Shown here: one piece after another, positions 1 through 6,929 of the stretch
How positions within the stretch are numbered: position 1 is the first letter of the stretch
Layout of the letters: each line of letters begins with the position of its first letter
Assembly: GCA_015068525.1 (NCBI GenBank)
Contig: SVKJ01000028.1
Location: 1-13,994 of the forward strand
Length of the DNA stretch: 13,994 bases
From: Oscillospiraceae bacterium
GTDB lineage: Bacteria > Bacillota > Clostridia > UMGS1840 > HGM11507
Direction of reading: 5' to 3'
Notes under the pieces: generated by a model
The model's input: the letters and a program-made list of their open reading frames with translations, nothing else
Told to the model about the DNA's origin: nothing
The model's database searches: none
Made by a program: the position numbers and the translations under genes

Positions 1-6
1 TGTCAT
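1..6 (-). CDS. First two codons of a leftward gene cut by the window edge
   Basis: On the minus strand an AAGGAGGA ribosome binding site (13-20) lies 6 nt before an ATG at 6-4, followed by ACA, so a protein beginning Met-Thr runs off the left edge. The near-perfect Shine-Dalgarno and its spacing are the only evidence that a gene starts here. Nothing can be said about the product. It lies downstream of, and in the same direction as, the small broken gene at 116-302, with the overlapping hairpins at 27-104 between them. Confidence 0.5.
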
Positions 7-26
7 AAAAAGTCCTCCTTTCTCGC

Positions 27-104
27 GAAGAAATTCTTCTTCTCAAAACCCTTCAAAAAAAGGTTGAAGGGTTTTGAGAAGAAGGGAGCGAAAGCTCCCT
101 TCTT
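27..104 (-). repeat. Overlapping inverted repeats just upstream of the left-edge gene
   Basis: Three fold-backs overlap. The largest is a perfect 21-bp inverted repeat, 36-56 paired with 64-84, with a 7-nt loop. A second, 79-89 paired with 94-104 (11 bp, 4-nt loop), shares bases 79-84 with the first, so both cannot form fully at once. A third, 27-32 with 34-39, shares 36-39. None is followed by a clear U-tract in the leftward direction. They end about 7 nt before the RBS of the gene starting at 6. They could be a leader with alternative structures, the decayed terminator of the gene at 116-302, or a dispersed palindromic repeat; the sequence alone does not decide. Confidence 0.7.
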
Positions 105-115
105 TCGCTTACAAA

Positions 116-302
116 TTATCTCTCAAGGCGGAAAATTTGCTTGAATAAACCTTTTATGTAATCATCCGAAAGATCTTCTTCAAATGAACCGATTTTAAGT
201 CCGAAAAGACCGCTGTCTTCTGTGCCTTTGTATTCAAATCCTACGAAGATTGGCAGTATATGATGTGTCTAAAGTAATTCCTTTAAAAAGATCATTATTC
301 AT
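116..302 (-). pseudogene. Small leftward gene broken by a frameshift (about 61 residues if repaired)
   Basis: ATG at 302-300 follows a GGGGGA ribosome binding site (308-313) and a good promoter (336-364). The first frame reads MNNDLFKGITLDTSY and stops at a TGA (234-236). A second frame, open from a TAG near 264, continues with protein-like acidic sequence (IFVGFEYKG, FGLKIGSFEEDLSDDY) to a TAA at 116-118. The total length is one base more than a multiple of three, so a single extra base (or two missing) between about 242 and 265 would explain it. I do not recognise the family. The intact promoter and RBS suggest recent damage, a sequencing or assembly error, or less likely programmed frameshifting. 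It is too short for most ORF callers. Confidence 0.6.
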
Positions 303-335
303 AAGAATCCCCCTTTTATAATTATTTCTAAATAA

Positions 336-364
336 ATTATAACATAATTATATATATAAATCAA
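336..364 (-). promoter_or_regulatory. Sigma-A-type promoter for the small broken gene
   Basis: On the minus strand, TTGATT (359-364) and TATAAT (336-341) are separated by 17 nt, with a TG one base upstream of the -10 (extended -10). The ATG follows about 33 nt after the -10. The surrounding AT-rich sequence (320-360) makes chance matches easier, but both boxes and the spacing fit well. Confidence 0.7.
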
Positions 365-410
365 ATTGGTAAATCTTTTGTGCGTTTTATCCCACAGTTG
401 AATCAAAAAC

Positions 411-425
411 ACATGTGGTCAAAAC
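411..425. repeat. 15-bp direct repeat, copy 1 (left of tRNA-Pro)
   Basis: ACATGTGGTCAAAAC at 411-425 is repeated exactly at 612-626, an offset of 201 bp. The two copies flank the tRNA-Pro gene. The same 201-bp offset separates the tRNA 5' half (528-568) from its second copy (729-769). A short AT hairpin (427-433 with 438-444) follows copy 1. An 11-bp inverted repeat (387-397 with 602-612) also brackets the tRNA. Confidence 0.8.
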
Positions 426-454
426 CGAAAAAATGAGTTTTTTCAAACAAAACA

Positions 455-488
455 AAAACCTCAGAAACCGCTTGGTTACTGAGGTTTT
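455..488 (-). terminator. Intrinsic terminator of the tRNA-Pro gene
   Basis: Read leftward, a 10-bp stem (479-488 with 455-464), an A/A mismatch, a further 4-bp stem (466-469 with 474-477) and a 4-nt loop are followed by a U-rich run that starts inside the stem base and continues to about 446. It begins 3 nt beyond the encoded CCA end of the tRNA, as expected for a single-tRNA transcription unit. Confidence 0.85.
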
Positions 489-490
489 GT

Positions 491-567
<77 letters not shown>

Positions 568-611
568 AAATAAAATATTTAGTTTTTCTATATTCCCGTG
601 TCTGTGGGATA

Positions 612-642
612 ACATGTGGTCAAAACTGATTTGACCACATGT
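612..642. repeat. 13-bp palindrome containing the second 15-bp direct repeat
   Basis: ACATGTGGTCAAA (612-624) and its exact reverse complement (630-642) flank a 5-nt loop. The left arm is part of the second copy of the 15-bp repeat (612-626). It lies 45 nt upstream of the tRNA-Pro 5' end. It could be a terminator-like hairpin, a dyad operator for a dimeric regulator, or a recombination footprint. No regulator gene is nearby to support the operator reading. Confidence 0.75.
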
Positions 643-728
643 ATTTAGCTTTTTAAGTCGCCGTAAAGTGGCGGTGTTAAAAGGTTTGTGGGAGTTCGGC
701 TTAATACTAATGAATTGAATAGTACCGT

Positions 729-769
729 GTCCCGAACGAAGCGCGCTACCAAACTGCGCTATATCCCGA
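729..769 (-). pseudogene. Truncated tRNA-Pro: exact copy of the 5' half
   Basis: These 41 bp are identical to 528-568: one upstream flanking base plus the 5' part of tRNA-Pro through the acceptor strand, D arm, anticodon stem and loop and into position 39. The copy has the same orientation as the intact gene. Identity stops just past the anticodon loop; the 3' half, T arm and CCA are absent or unrecognisable, so it cannot make a tRNA. The offset is exactly 201 bp, matching the 15-bp repeat pair 411/612, which suggests a tandem duplication whose other parts have diverged. Between 569 and 728 nothing else is recognisable except the palindrome. Confidence 0.85.
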
Positions 770-800
770 TTTATGAAGGGGATAGGAAAAAAGCTTCAGA

Positions 801-880
801 ATGGACAAACTTAGCCAAAGTCCTTGACTTTGGGTCACCCGAAGGCGTACTAAGTACGTCGAGTGGCTAAGTTTGTTCAT
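801..880. repeat. 80-bp fold-back element with three internal hairpins
   Basis: A 17-bp outer stem (801-817 with 864-880, one G-T wobble) encloses AAAGT/ACTTT (817-821 with 827-831, alternative use of base 817), GGG/CCC (832-834 with 838-840) and CGTAC/GTACG (846-850 with 854-858). The nested, GC-richer fold in an otherwise AT-rich gap suggests a small structured RNA, a MITE-like palindromic repeat or a bidirectional terminator. Its inner stem edge (minus strand TTAGCCACTCG) resembles the end of the element at 2149-2425 (TTAGGCACTCG), hinting at a common family. Confidence 0.65.
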
Positions 881-901
881 AGCAAAAAGTTCATTAATTT
901 C

Positions 902-985
902 AAAGATTTTGAAAAAATCTTTACCTTCATTTTGCTCTTTGCCTTTTGCATTTTGCATTTACGGGAGGGTGCTTAAGACCCTCCC
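902..985 (-). repeat. Heptad-repeat tail and two hairpins downstream of rodA
   Basis: Reading leftward from the rodA stop, an 8-bp GC hairpin (963-970 with 978-985, 7-nt loop) comes first. Then come heptads AAATGCA, AAATGCA, AAAGGCA, AAGAGCA and a partial AAATGA (960-927), then a 9-bp AT stem (902-910 with 914-922, 3-nt loop). Neither hairpin has a U-tract, so termination after rodA is possible but not shown. The heptads match those beside nfnB (12705-12738). Confidence 0.7.
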
Positions 986-1021
986 CTATAATCGTCTGGA
1001 GTTTTTTAACATTCCCTTTAT

Positions 1022-2131
1022 TTAAAAGTTTATTACTCTGTGCCTTATTTTAATATTAAGAACAATTCCTATTGCCAGAAATGTTGTAACAAGCGACGAG
1101 CCTCCGTAACTTAAGAAAGGAAGAGTAATACCTGTTACAGGCATAAGCCCTATAGTCATACATATATTTTCAAAAGACTGGGCAAGAAGCATCATTCCTA
1201 TACCTGTGGCAATAAATGTGCCCAAAGAGTTTTTTGCATTTGATGCTATATAAAAGCATCTTGCTATAATAAATATTATTATTCCAATTATAATTACAGC
1301 ACCGATAAAACCAAGTTCTTCGCATGCAACTGAAAATATAAAATCGGTATGCTTTGCAGGTAGAAATCCAAGTTGCGTCTGAACTCCGTTAAAAAGCCCG
1401 CTTCCGACAATCTCTCCCGAGCCAACTGCAAGTTTTGACTGAATAACCTGATAACCGCTTCTTAGAGGGTCAAGTTCAGGATTTAAAAAAACTCTTATCC
1501 TATCCTTCTGGTACTCGGAAAGGAAGAAAAACCACATAAGAGGTGCTGCACATATTGCCGCTCCGAATGCAGCAAAAATATATTTATAACTTATCCTTGC
1601 CACAAACAACATTCCTGCAAAGATTGCAAGAAATACCATAGCGGTCCCAAAATCAGGCTGTAACATTATAAGACCTATTATAAGTGCAAAATGAAGTATA
1701 AATAAAACAATATTTTTAGGATTATTAATATCATCTTTACAATAATCCAACTGTACTGCAAAACAAATAATATACCCTATTTTAACAATTTCGGCAGGCT
1801 GGAACTTAATTATTCCCAAATCAATCCAACTGTTTCCTCCCACTTCTTCCGCACCGATTCCAATTATTAAAACCAGAATAAGAAGGAATAGATTCAGTCC
1901 TAAAATGTAGAGCCATTTTGTTGATAAAAATTCATAGTCCCAGAAAGCCATTAAAAGACAAACGAAAACTCCGCCGAAAAAAGCAACGGTCTGAACTAAA
2001 ATAATTCTTGATGACCCATAACTTTTAGAAGCACTTAAAACAAGAATAAGACCGATTACAGCAAGTATTATACATGCTGTAAAAAGTGGTGTGTCAAAAT
2101 TTCTTATATTCTCTTTTATCTTTTTTATCAT
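1022..2131 (-). CDS. rodA: RodA, SEDS-family peptidoglycan glycosyltransferase
   Basis: This is a polytopic inner-membrane polymerase that links lipid II into glycan strands, usually with a class B PBP, during cell elongation. The protein (369 residues from the chosen start) has about ten hydrophobic segments and SEDS signatures: FQPAEIVKI near residue 110, QPDFGTA, GFLPAKHTDFIF with the likely catalytic Asp at about 263, EELGF, and the C-terminal GITLPFLSYGGSS. The ATG at 2131 follows AAGGGAG (2143-2149) at 11 nt. An in-frame GTG at 2155 lies upstream of that site and is unlikely. FtsW or SpoVE are alternatives in the same family; length and motifs favour RodA. The MITE-like element sits directly upstream, its end touching the RBS, so rodA transcription must read through it or start within it. 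No PBP2 partner is visible. Confidence 0.9.
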   Translation of the reverse strand: MIKKIKENIRNFDTPLFTACIILAVIGLILVLSASKSYGSSRIILVQTVAFFGGVFVCLLMAFWDYEFLSTKWLYILGLNLFLLILVLIIGIGAEEVGGNSWIDLGIIKFQPAEIVKIGYIICFAVQLDYCKDDINNPKNIVLFILHFALIIGLIMLQPDFGTAMVFLAIFAGMLFVARISYKYIFAAFGAAICAAPLMWFFFLSEYQKDRIRVFLNPELDPLRSGYQVIQSKLAVGSGEIVGSGLFNGVQTQLGFLPAKHTDFIFSVACEELGFIGAVIIIGIIIFIIARCFYIASNAKNSLGTFIATGIGMMLLAQSFENICMTIGLMPVTGITLPFLSYGGSSLVTTFLAIGIVLNIKIRHRVINF

Positions 2132-2148
2132 AAAAAGGTATGCTCCCT

Positions 2149-2425
2149 TAGGCACTCGGGAGCCAAAACCCCTTATGCCTTAAACTTGTTAAATTTTAAT
2201 CTTTTTAACTTGGCGTCCTCGTAAGGCGACAGCCTGACTTCGTCCTTCGCATTAAAAATCTTAGAAATTTTCCTACGTTTAAGGTCGAAGAGTTTAAAAT
2301 TTAGAAATTTTGTTTAAGTCAAAGAAATTTCAAGGATGATACTTACGTATATCCGCAGGAATTTCTGCAGGATTAAGCGAAATTTCTAATTTTAAACCAT
2401 AAGGTGTTCGACTCCCGAGTGCCTA
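2149..2425. mobile_element. MITE-like element with TA-flanked terminal inverted repeats
   Basis: The ends are a perfect 14-bp inverted repeat: TAGGCACTCGGGAG at 2149-2162 and its complement at 2412-2425. Imperfect pairing continues inward to CCTTATG (2171-2177) and CATAAGG (2398-2404), giving arms of about 27 bp. If the outer TA is a target duplication, the element is 273 bp (2151-2423). The interior is AT-rich, with several AGAAATTT-like copies and complementary blocks (TAAATTTTAA and TTAAAATTTA). No transposase is encoded. TA targets and short terminal repeats fit non-autonomous IS630/Tc1-mariner-type elements. It lies 8 nt past the prsA-like stop and abuts the rodA RBS, so it nearly exactly fills the gap. 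A structured intergenic RNA or a large terminator is the alternative. Confidence 0.65.
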
Positions 2426-2433
2426 GCCGTTAG

Positions 2434-3414
2434 CTATCTTTTTAAATTATCAATAACGTTTTTATTTTCAACTATATTTAACTCTTTTTTCCAGTTTTCT
2501 ATATTCTGCTCAACATACTTAGAAATTAAACTGCTTATTATCTTTTGTTCAAAGTTTTCTACTTTTGCTACATCATTTTCGTAAGATAAAGGCAATCTTT
2601 TTATAATATGATATCCATAAGATGTTTCAACAAGCCCTGAAACAGCTCCGAATTCAAGCGACTTAACACTGTCTTCAAATTCTTTTACCATTTCGCCTTC
2701 GGTAAACACATAGCCGTCAGGATTTGATTCCTGGCCAGGATCTTCAGAAAGTTCATTGGCAAGAGTGGTAAAATCTTCACCGTTATTTACTCTTTGTAAT
2801 ATTCCTTCTGCATACGCTTTCTTTTCTTCCTTGTTGGCAACAGGCTGACCTGCATCATCAGTAGTCATAACAAGAATATGTTGTGCTTTGTAATAATTTT
2901 CTTCGAAATTCTTGATTTTAGCAGTTTCGGATAAATCAATAACACCGTCATCCATAAGTTTTGCGTACATTGCTTCGCTTATTGCAATGTTTTTTGCGAT
3001 GTTATCAAGAGCAGTTGAATCGGTATCAAGTTCTTCATAAAAAGACTGATAACTTCCGCCTGTAAACTGGTTTTTAACGGTAGATGCCATCTGTAAAACT
3101 TCATCACTAAAAGTAAATCCTGATTTTTGGGCATACTTTGCTATCACATAATTTTCCATAAGTTGATTATATGCAGCATCTTTGGCAGACTGATAGTTGG
3201 TTTTACCGTCAACCTTGGTATTCCAGTATTCGTCAAGCTGGTCTTCAGGAATTGACTGTTTTGCCTGCAGCATATACTGATTATAATAAATATTATATTC
3301 TTTCATTGAAACTTCTGTGCCGTCAATAGTAAATACTGTTGGTTCAACCTTTCCGCAACCTGCAAAGGCAAAAATCAATGTTATTATTAAAAATGATATT
3401 ACTGTTCTTTTCAT
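2434..3414 (-). CDS. prsA: PrsA-like lipoprotein, parvulin peptidyl-prolyl isomerase
   Basis: This is a predicted extracytoplasmic foldase anchored to the outer face of the membrane, helping exported proteins fold. The 326-residue protein begins with a lipoprotein signal (MKRTVISFLIITLIFAFAGC) whose lipobox FAGC puts the lipidated Cys at residue 20. A charged, helical SurA-like N domain follows, then a parvulin (PpiC) domain from about 175 to 275 with AQHILV, EFEDSVKSLEFG and TSYGYHIIKR. The ATG at 3414 lies 9 nt after AAAGGA; another ATG at 3423 directly abuts that site and is less likely. It follows mfd by 65 nt, the place prsA often holds in clostridia. A TATAAT at 3450-3455 could be a local -10, but no good -35 accompanies it. 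Confidence 0.85.
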   Translation of the reverse strand: MKRTVISFLIITLIFAFAGCGKVEPTVFTIDGTEVSMKEYNIYYNQYMLQAKQSIPEDQLDEYWNTKVDGKTNYQSAKDAAYNQLMENYVIAKYAQKSGFTFSDEVLQMASTVKNQFTGGSYQSFYEELDTDSTALDNIAKNIAISEAMYAKLMDDGVIDLSETAKIKNFEENYYKAQHILVMTTDDAGQPVANKEEKKAYAEGILQRVNNGEDFTTLANELSEDPGQESNPDGYVFTEGEMVKEFEDSVKSLEFGAVSGLVETSYGYHIIKRLPLSYENDVAKVENFEQKIISSLISKYVEQNIENWKKELNIVENKNVIDNLKR

Positions 3415-3479
3415 ATTTATCATTCCTTTCGCAAAATCGTATTACTTTAATTATACATAAAAATAATAATTTTTAAAGG

Positions 3480-6400
3480 CTATTTTAGAATTTGTAATAT
3501 ATTTTTAATATTTGAGAGTTTCTCGTCTTTTTCATTTTTATACATTTTATATGAAAATGAAGGTACTGCGCCCGAAGAAACCATTATTCTTTGAGGATAT
3601 TTTTCTGAAATTTCCGATATTTTTTCAAAATTAAAAAATTCACTGTTTGCAAATTTAAAAGTAATTTTAAGGTTAAAATCCGAAATCTCACAAATTCCGA
3701 CACTTTCAGCCATTGCTTTTATAAGAGAAATTTCTCCTAAGTTTACAACTGATTCGGGCATATCTGAAAATCTGTCAATAAGTTCGTCAAAAACTTCTGA
3801 CATATCTTCTTTAGTCTTTATGGAAGAAATCTTCTTGTAAATATCCATTCTTATATCATGGTTTTCGATGTAAGTTGACGGAATAAACGCATTTTCCTTA
3901 ATATCTACACGGCAACTTATCATATCAGACACTGTTTCGCCCTTTTTCTTTTTGATTGCCTCCTGCAAAATTTTTATATACATATCATAGCCGACAGCAT
4001 CCATATGCCCATGTTGTTCTGCTCCAAGCACATTGCCCGCGCCTCTTAATTCCAGATCTCTTAAAGCAATTTTAAAGCCTGAGCCGAATTCTGTAAATTC
4101 CTTTATCGCTTTAAGACGGCTTTCTGACTGTTCAGTAAGTGCCTTGTTCTTCTGATAGGTAAGATAACAATATGCAAGACGGTTGCTTCGCCCTACTCTT
4201 CCTCTTAACTGATATAGTTGGGAAAGTCCAAGTCTGTCTGCATTTTCAACAATTATAGTATTTGCATTTGCAATATCTATCCCTGTTTCAATAATAGTAG
4301 TGGAAACAAGTACATCTATTTCACCGTTTAACATTTCAATAAAAGTTTTTTCAATTTGAGTTTCACTCATTTTACCGTGTGCAACTTTTACATTTATATC
4401 AGGGAAAAGTTCCGAAAGTTTTCGTGCAACTGAGTTTATCCCCTCAACATTATTATAAAGGTAAAAAACCTGCCCTCCTCTTGCAACCTCTTTGCTTATT
4501 GCATTTGCAACAATCTCTTCATTGTATTCCAAAACATAAGTCTGAACAGGAAATCTGTCAAGAGGCGGTTCTTTTAATACACTCATATCCCTTATTCCAA
4601 GCATTGACATATGGAGCGTTCTCGGTATAGGGGTTGCACTAAGTGTTAAAACCTCGATATTTTTCTTTATTTCTTTAAGCCTTTCTTTATGTTCAACTCC
4701 AAAACGCTGTTCTTCATCTACAATTAAAAGCCCTAAATCTTTAAATTCCACATCTTTTGAAAGCAAACGATGAGTGCCTATTATAATATCAATTTCTCCC
4801 GTTTTCAACTTTTTTATTATCTCCGTTTGCTGTTTTTTACTTTTAAAACGGGACAGCATTTCCACTTTGACAGGGAACTCTTCCATTCTTCCTCTGAACG
4901 AATTATAATGCTGTTGACAAAGAACGGTAGTTGAAGCAAGATATGCGGTTTGTTTTCCCTCTGCGGCACATTTGAACGCCGCTCTCATTGCGACCTCCGT
5001 TTTACCGTATCCGACATCTCCGCAAAGGAGTCTGTCCATCGGGCGTGGTGATTCCATATCTTTTTTTACTTCTTCGATACTTCTTAACTGGTCTTCGGTT
5101 TCATCAAAAGGGAAAGTCTGCTCAAAGAGTGCCTGAAGGTCGGTATCTTCCATATACTGATGCCCCTTTGTGTTTTCCCTTTCTGCATACAGTTTTATAA
5201 GTTTATCCGCAAGGTCGCTGCAGGCATTTCTTACACGCTCTTTAATCCTGTTAAATTCCTGACCTCCGAATCTGTTTAAACGCACATTTCTTTCCCCTGC
5301 GCCTATATATTTGCTTAAATTTTCAAGTTGATTTACAGGCACATATAAAATATCCGTACCGTAATATTTAATCTTTAAAAAATCTCTTGAAATCCCGTCA
5401 ACTTCCATTTTTAAAGTTCCGAGATACTGTCCTATTCCGTGAACTGTGTGAACAACATAATCCCCTAATTTCAAATCAGCAAAAGAAAGAATATCATCAT
5501 TTTTAACTTTCTTTTTCTTTACTTTTTTATACTCTCCGAAAATGGAGCCGTCATATAAAAGAACGAACTTTAAGTCAGGATAATTAAATCCCATCACACC
5601 TTTTTTCTTAAGAAGATAAACTCCTGCTTTTGAAATTTCATCATTTTCGCCAATTATGGCAGGAAAAATCTGCAAAGAGGTTAAGAAGTTTAAAATATTT
5701 CCTGTTTTATTTTCCGAAACAGGAATTACTACTTTATAGCCCTTATTTTTATAATTTATAATATCTTCAGAAAAAAGATTTAACTTGCCGTAATATGATG
5801 GCGTTTCGGTAACCGTCACATTAAAAACAAGATGAGGTTTGTACAGTTTGTTTGAGGTTAAAATATTCATAATACCAAAGGTAGTATATGAAAGGAGTTT
5901 ATCAATAATTTCGTCTTCGTTTTTATAAATTTCTATATCTGGAATAATTATATTTTTTTCTATTAAATCAGTTAATTCTTCATCTCTTCTCAGCCTCAAG
6001 GCTTCCTTGTTTTCAAAAAGACGCTGAGGTTCATCAATTACAATAATGGTATCTTCCTTGTCAAAATAGTTAAGAAGAGTGTTATTGCTTTCATAAATCA
6101 GACCTATATATTTATCGATACTCGGAAAATATCTTTCATTTTCAAGTTTTATAATATCGCTTTTTATTTCTTCTTTTAATTTACCTTTTTTGCTTTTTAC
6201 TATTTCTCTTAATTTTTCTTTAAGTTCCTTACATTTATCATCCCCAAAAACCACTTCCTTTGAAACGGTTATTTCTACAGAGTCAAGATTTTCTATAGAT
6301 TTCTGGGTTTTTTCGTCAAAAAGTCTTATCGAGTCTACCTCGTCACCAAAAAACTCTATCCTGTATGGGAAATCGCTGAGCGGGGAAAAAATATCCAAAA

Positions 6401-6929
6401 CTCCTCCACGAACTGAATATTGCCCTTTAAACTCTACCATAGGCTCTCTCGAATATCCCATAACACTAAGTTTTTTAGTTAAATCATCAAGAGAAACTTC
6501 TTCTTTATTATTTATCTTAAAAGTCATATTTTCAAGAACATCTTTCGGGATTACCGGCTGACTTACAGCACAAAGTGTAGTTATAAAAATTCCTTCCCTG
6601 TCTTTTAAGATGCTGTTTAGGGCATTTATTCTTGATACAAAAATATCACTGCTTTTTGCATCTATGTTATAAAAATTAAGTTCCCTTTCCCAGAAGATAT
6701 GAGAATTTATATTAAAAAATGACAGCATATTATTAAGACTTTTAGCATAAGTCTCATTTTTTGCTATCACTAAAATTTTCTTATTTGTATTTTTTAAAAT
6801 TCCATATAAAAAATGGGGCTTAGCGGTATCGGTAAGCCCTGTAATATTTATTATGTTGTTTTTGGAAGACTGAAGAATTTTTTTATATTCTTCATTTTCA
6901 TTAAATAAGTTTAAAAATAAATTATTCAT
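3480..6929 (-). CDS. mfd: Mfd, transcription-repair coupling factor
   Basis: This ATP-dependent DNA translocase pushes stalled RNA polymerase off lesions and recruits UvrA. At 1149 residues it has the usual full length. Domains in order are the UvrB-like N-terminal part (GQYSVRGGVLDIF, FFGDEVDSIRLFD), the RNA-polymerase-interacting CarD-like module near 480-545 (LGDYVVHTVHGIGQYLG), helicase Walker A GDVGYGKT with Lys643, DEEQ box starting at Asp738 (LLIVDEEQRFG), SATPIPRTLHMSM, STTIIETGIDIANANT, QLRGRVGRS, and the C-terminal TRCF domain. Its start overlaps the pth stop by 8 nt (6922-6929) and has no strong RBS of its own, so translational coupling to pth is likely. No missing motifs or frame breaks are seen. 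Confidence 0.97.
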   Translation of the reverse strand: MNNLFLNLFNENEEYKKILQSSKNNIINITGLTDTAKPHFLYGILKNTNKKILVIAKNETYAKSLNNMLSFFNINSHIFWERELNFYNIDAKSSDIFVSRINALNSILKDREGIFITTLCAVSQPVIPKDVLENMTFKINNKEEVSLDDLTKKLSVMGYSREPMVEFKGQYSVRGGVLDIFSPLSDFPYRIEFFGDEVDSIRLFDEKTQKSIENLDSVEITVSKEVVFGDDKCKELKEKLREIVKSKKGKLKEEIKSDIIKLENERYFPSIDKYIGLIYESNNTLLNYFDKEDTIIVIDEPQRLFENKEALRLRRDEELTDLIEKNIIIPDIEIYKNEDEIIDKLLSYTTFGIMNILTSNKLYKPHLVFNVTVTETPSYYGKLNLFSEDIINYKNKGYKVVIPVSENKTGNILNFLTSLQIFPAIIGENDEISKAGVYLLKKKGVMGFNYPDLKFVLLYDGSIFGEYKKVKKKKVKNDDILSFADLKLGDYVVHTVHGIGQYLGTLKMEVDGISRDFLKIKYYGTDILYVPVNQLENLSKYIGAGERNVRLNRFGGQEFNRIKERVRNACSDLADKLIKLYAERENTKGHQYMEDTDLQALFEQTFPFDETEDQLRSIEEVKKDMESPRPMDRLLCGDVGYGKTEVAMRAAFKCAAEGKQTAYLASTTVLCQQHYNSFRGRMEEFPVKVEMLSRFKSKKQQTEIIKKLKTGEIDIIIGTHRLLSKDVEFKDLGLLIVDEEQRFGVEHKERLKEIKKNIEVLTLSATPIPRTLHMSMLGIRDMSVLKEPPLDRFPVQTYVLEYNEEIVANAISKEVARGGQVFYLYNNVEGINSVARKLSELFPDINVKVAHGKMSETQIEKTFIEMLNGEIDVLVSTTIIETGIDIANANTIIVENADRLGLSQLYQLRGRVGRSNRLAYCYLTYQKNKALTEQSESRLKAIKEFTEFGSGFKIALRDLELRGAGNVLGAEQHGHMDAVGYDMYIKILQEAIKKKKGETVSDMISCRVDIKENAFIPSTYIENHDIRMDIYKKISSIKTKEDMSEVFDELIDRFSDMPESVVNLGEISLIKAMAESVGICEISDFNLKITFKFANSEFFNFEKISEISEKYPQRIMVSSGAVPSFSYKMYKNEKDEKLSNIKNILQILK

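Noticed and set aside
2132..2155. GTG start for rodA eight codons upstream
   Set aside because: It lies upstream of the AAGGGAG ribosome binding site and inside the end of the MITE-like element; the ATG at 2131 fits better.
2173..2313. 46-codon leftward open frame inside the MITE-like element, rich in Lys and Arg (AKDEVRLSPYEDAKLKRL)
   Set aside because: It looks protein-like, but it contains no ATG, GTG or TTG start codon, has no RBS and sits in a repeat. It could be a relic of coding sequence carried by the element, so it may matter if copies in other loci keep the frame open.
3415..3423. ATG at 3423 as the start of the prsA-like gene
   Set aside because: The AAAGGA site directly abuts it, leaving no spacing; the ATG at 3414 has 9 nt and gives a normal lipoprotein signal.
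4379..5200. Rightward open frames inside mfd (4379-4630, 4988-5200)
   Set aside because: They lie antisense within well-conserved mfd coding sequence, have no recognisable domains, and mirror mfd codon structure.
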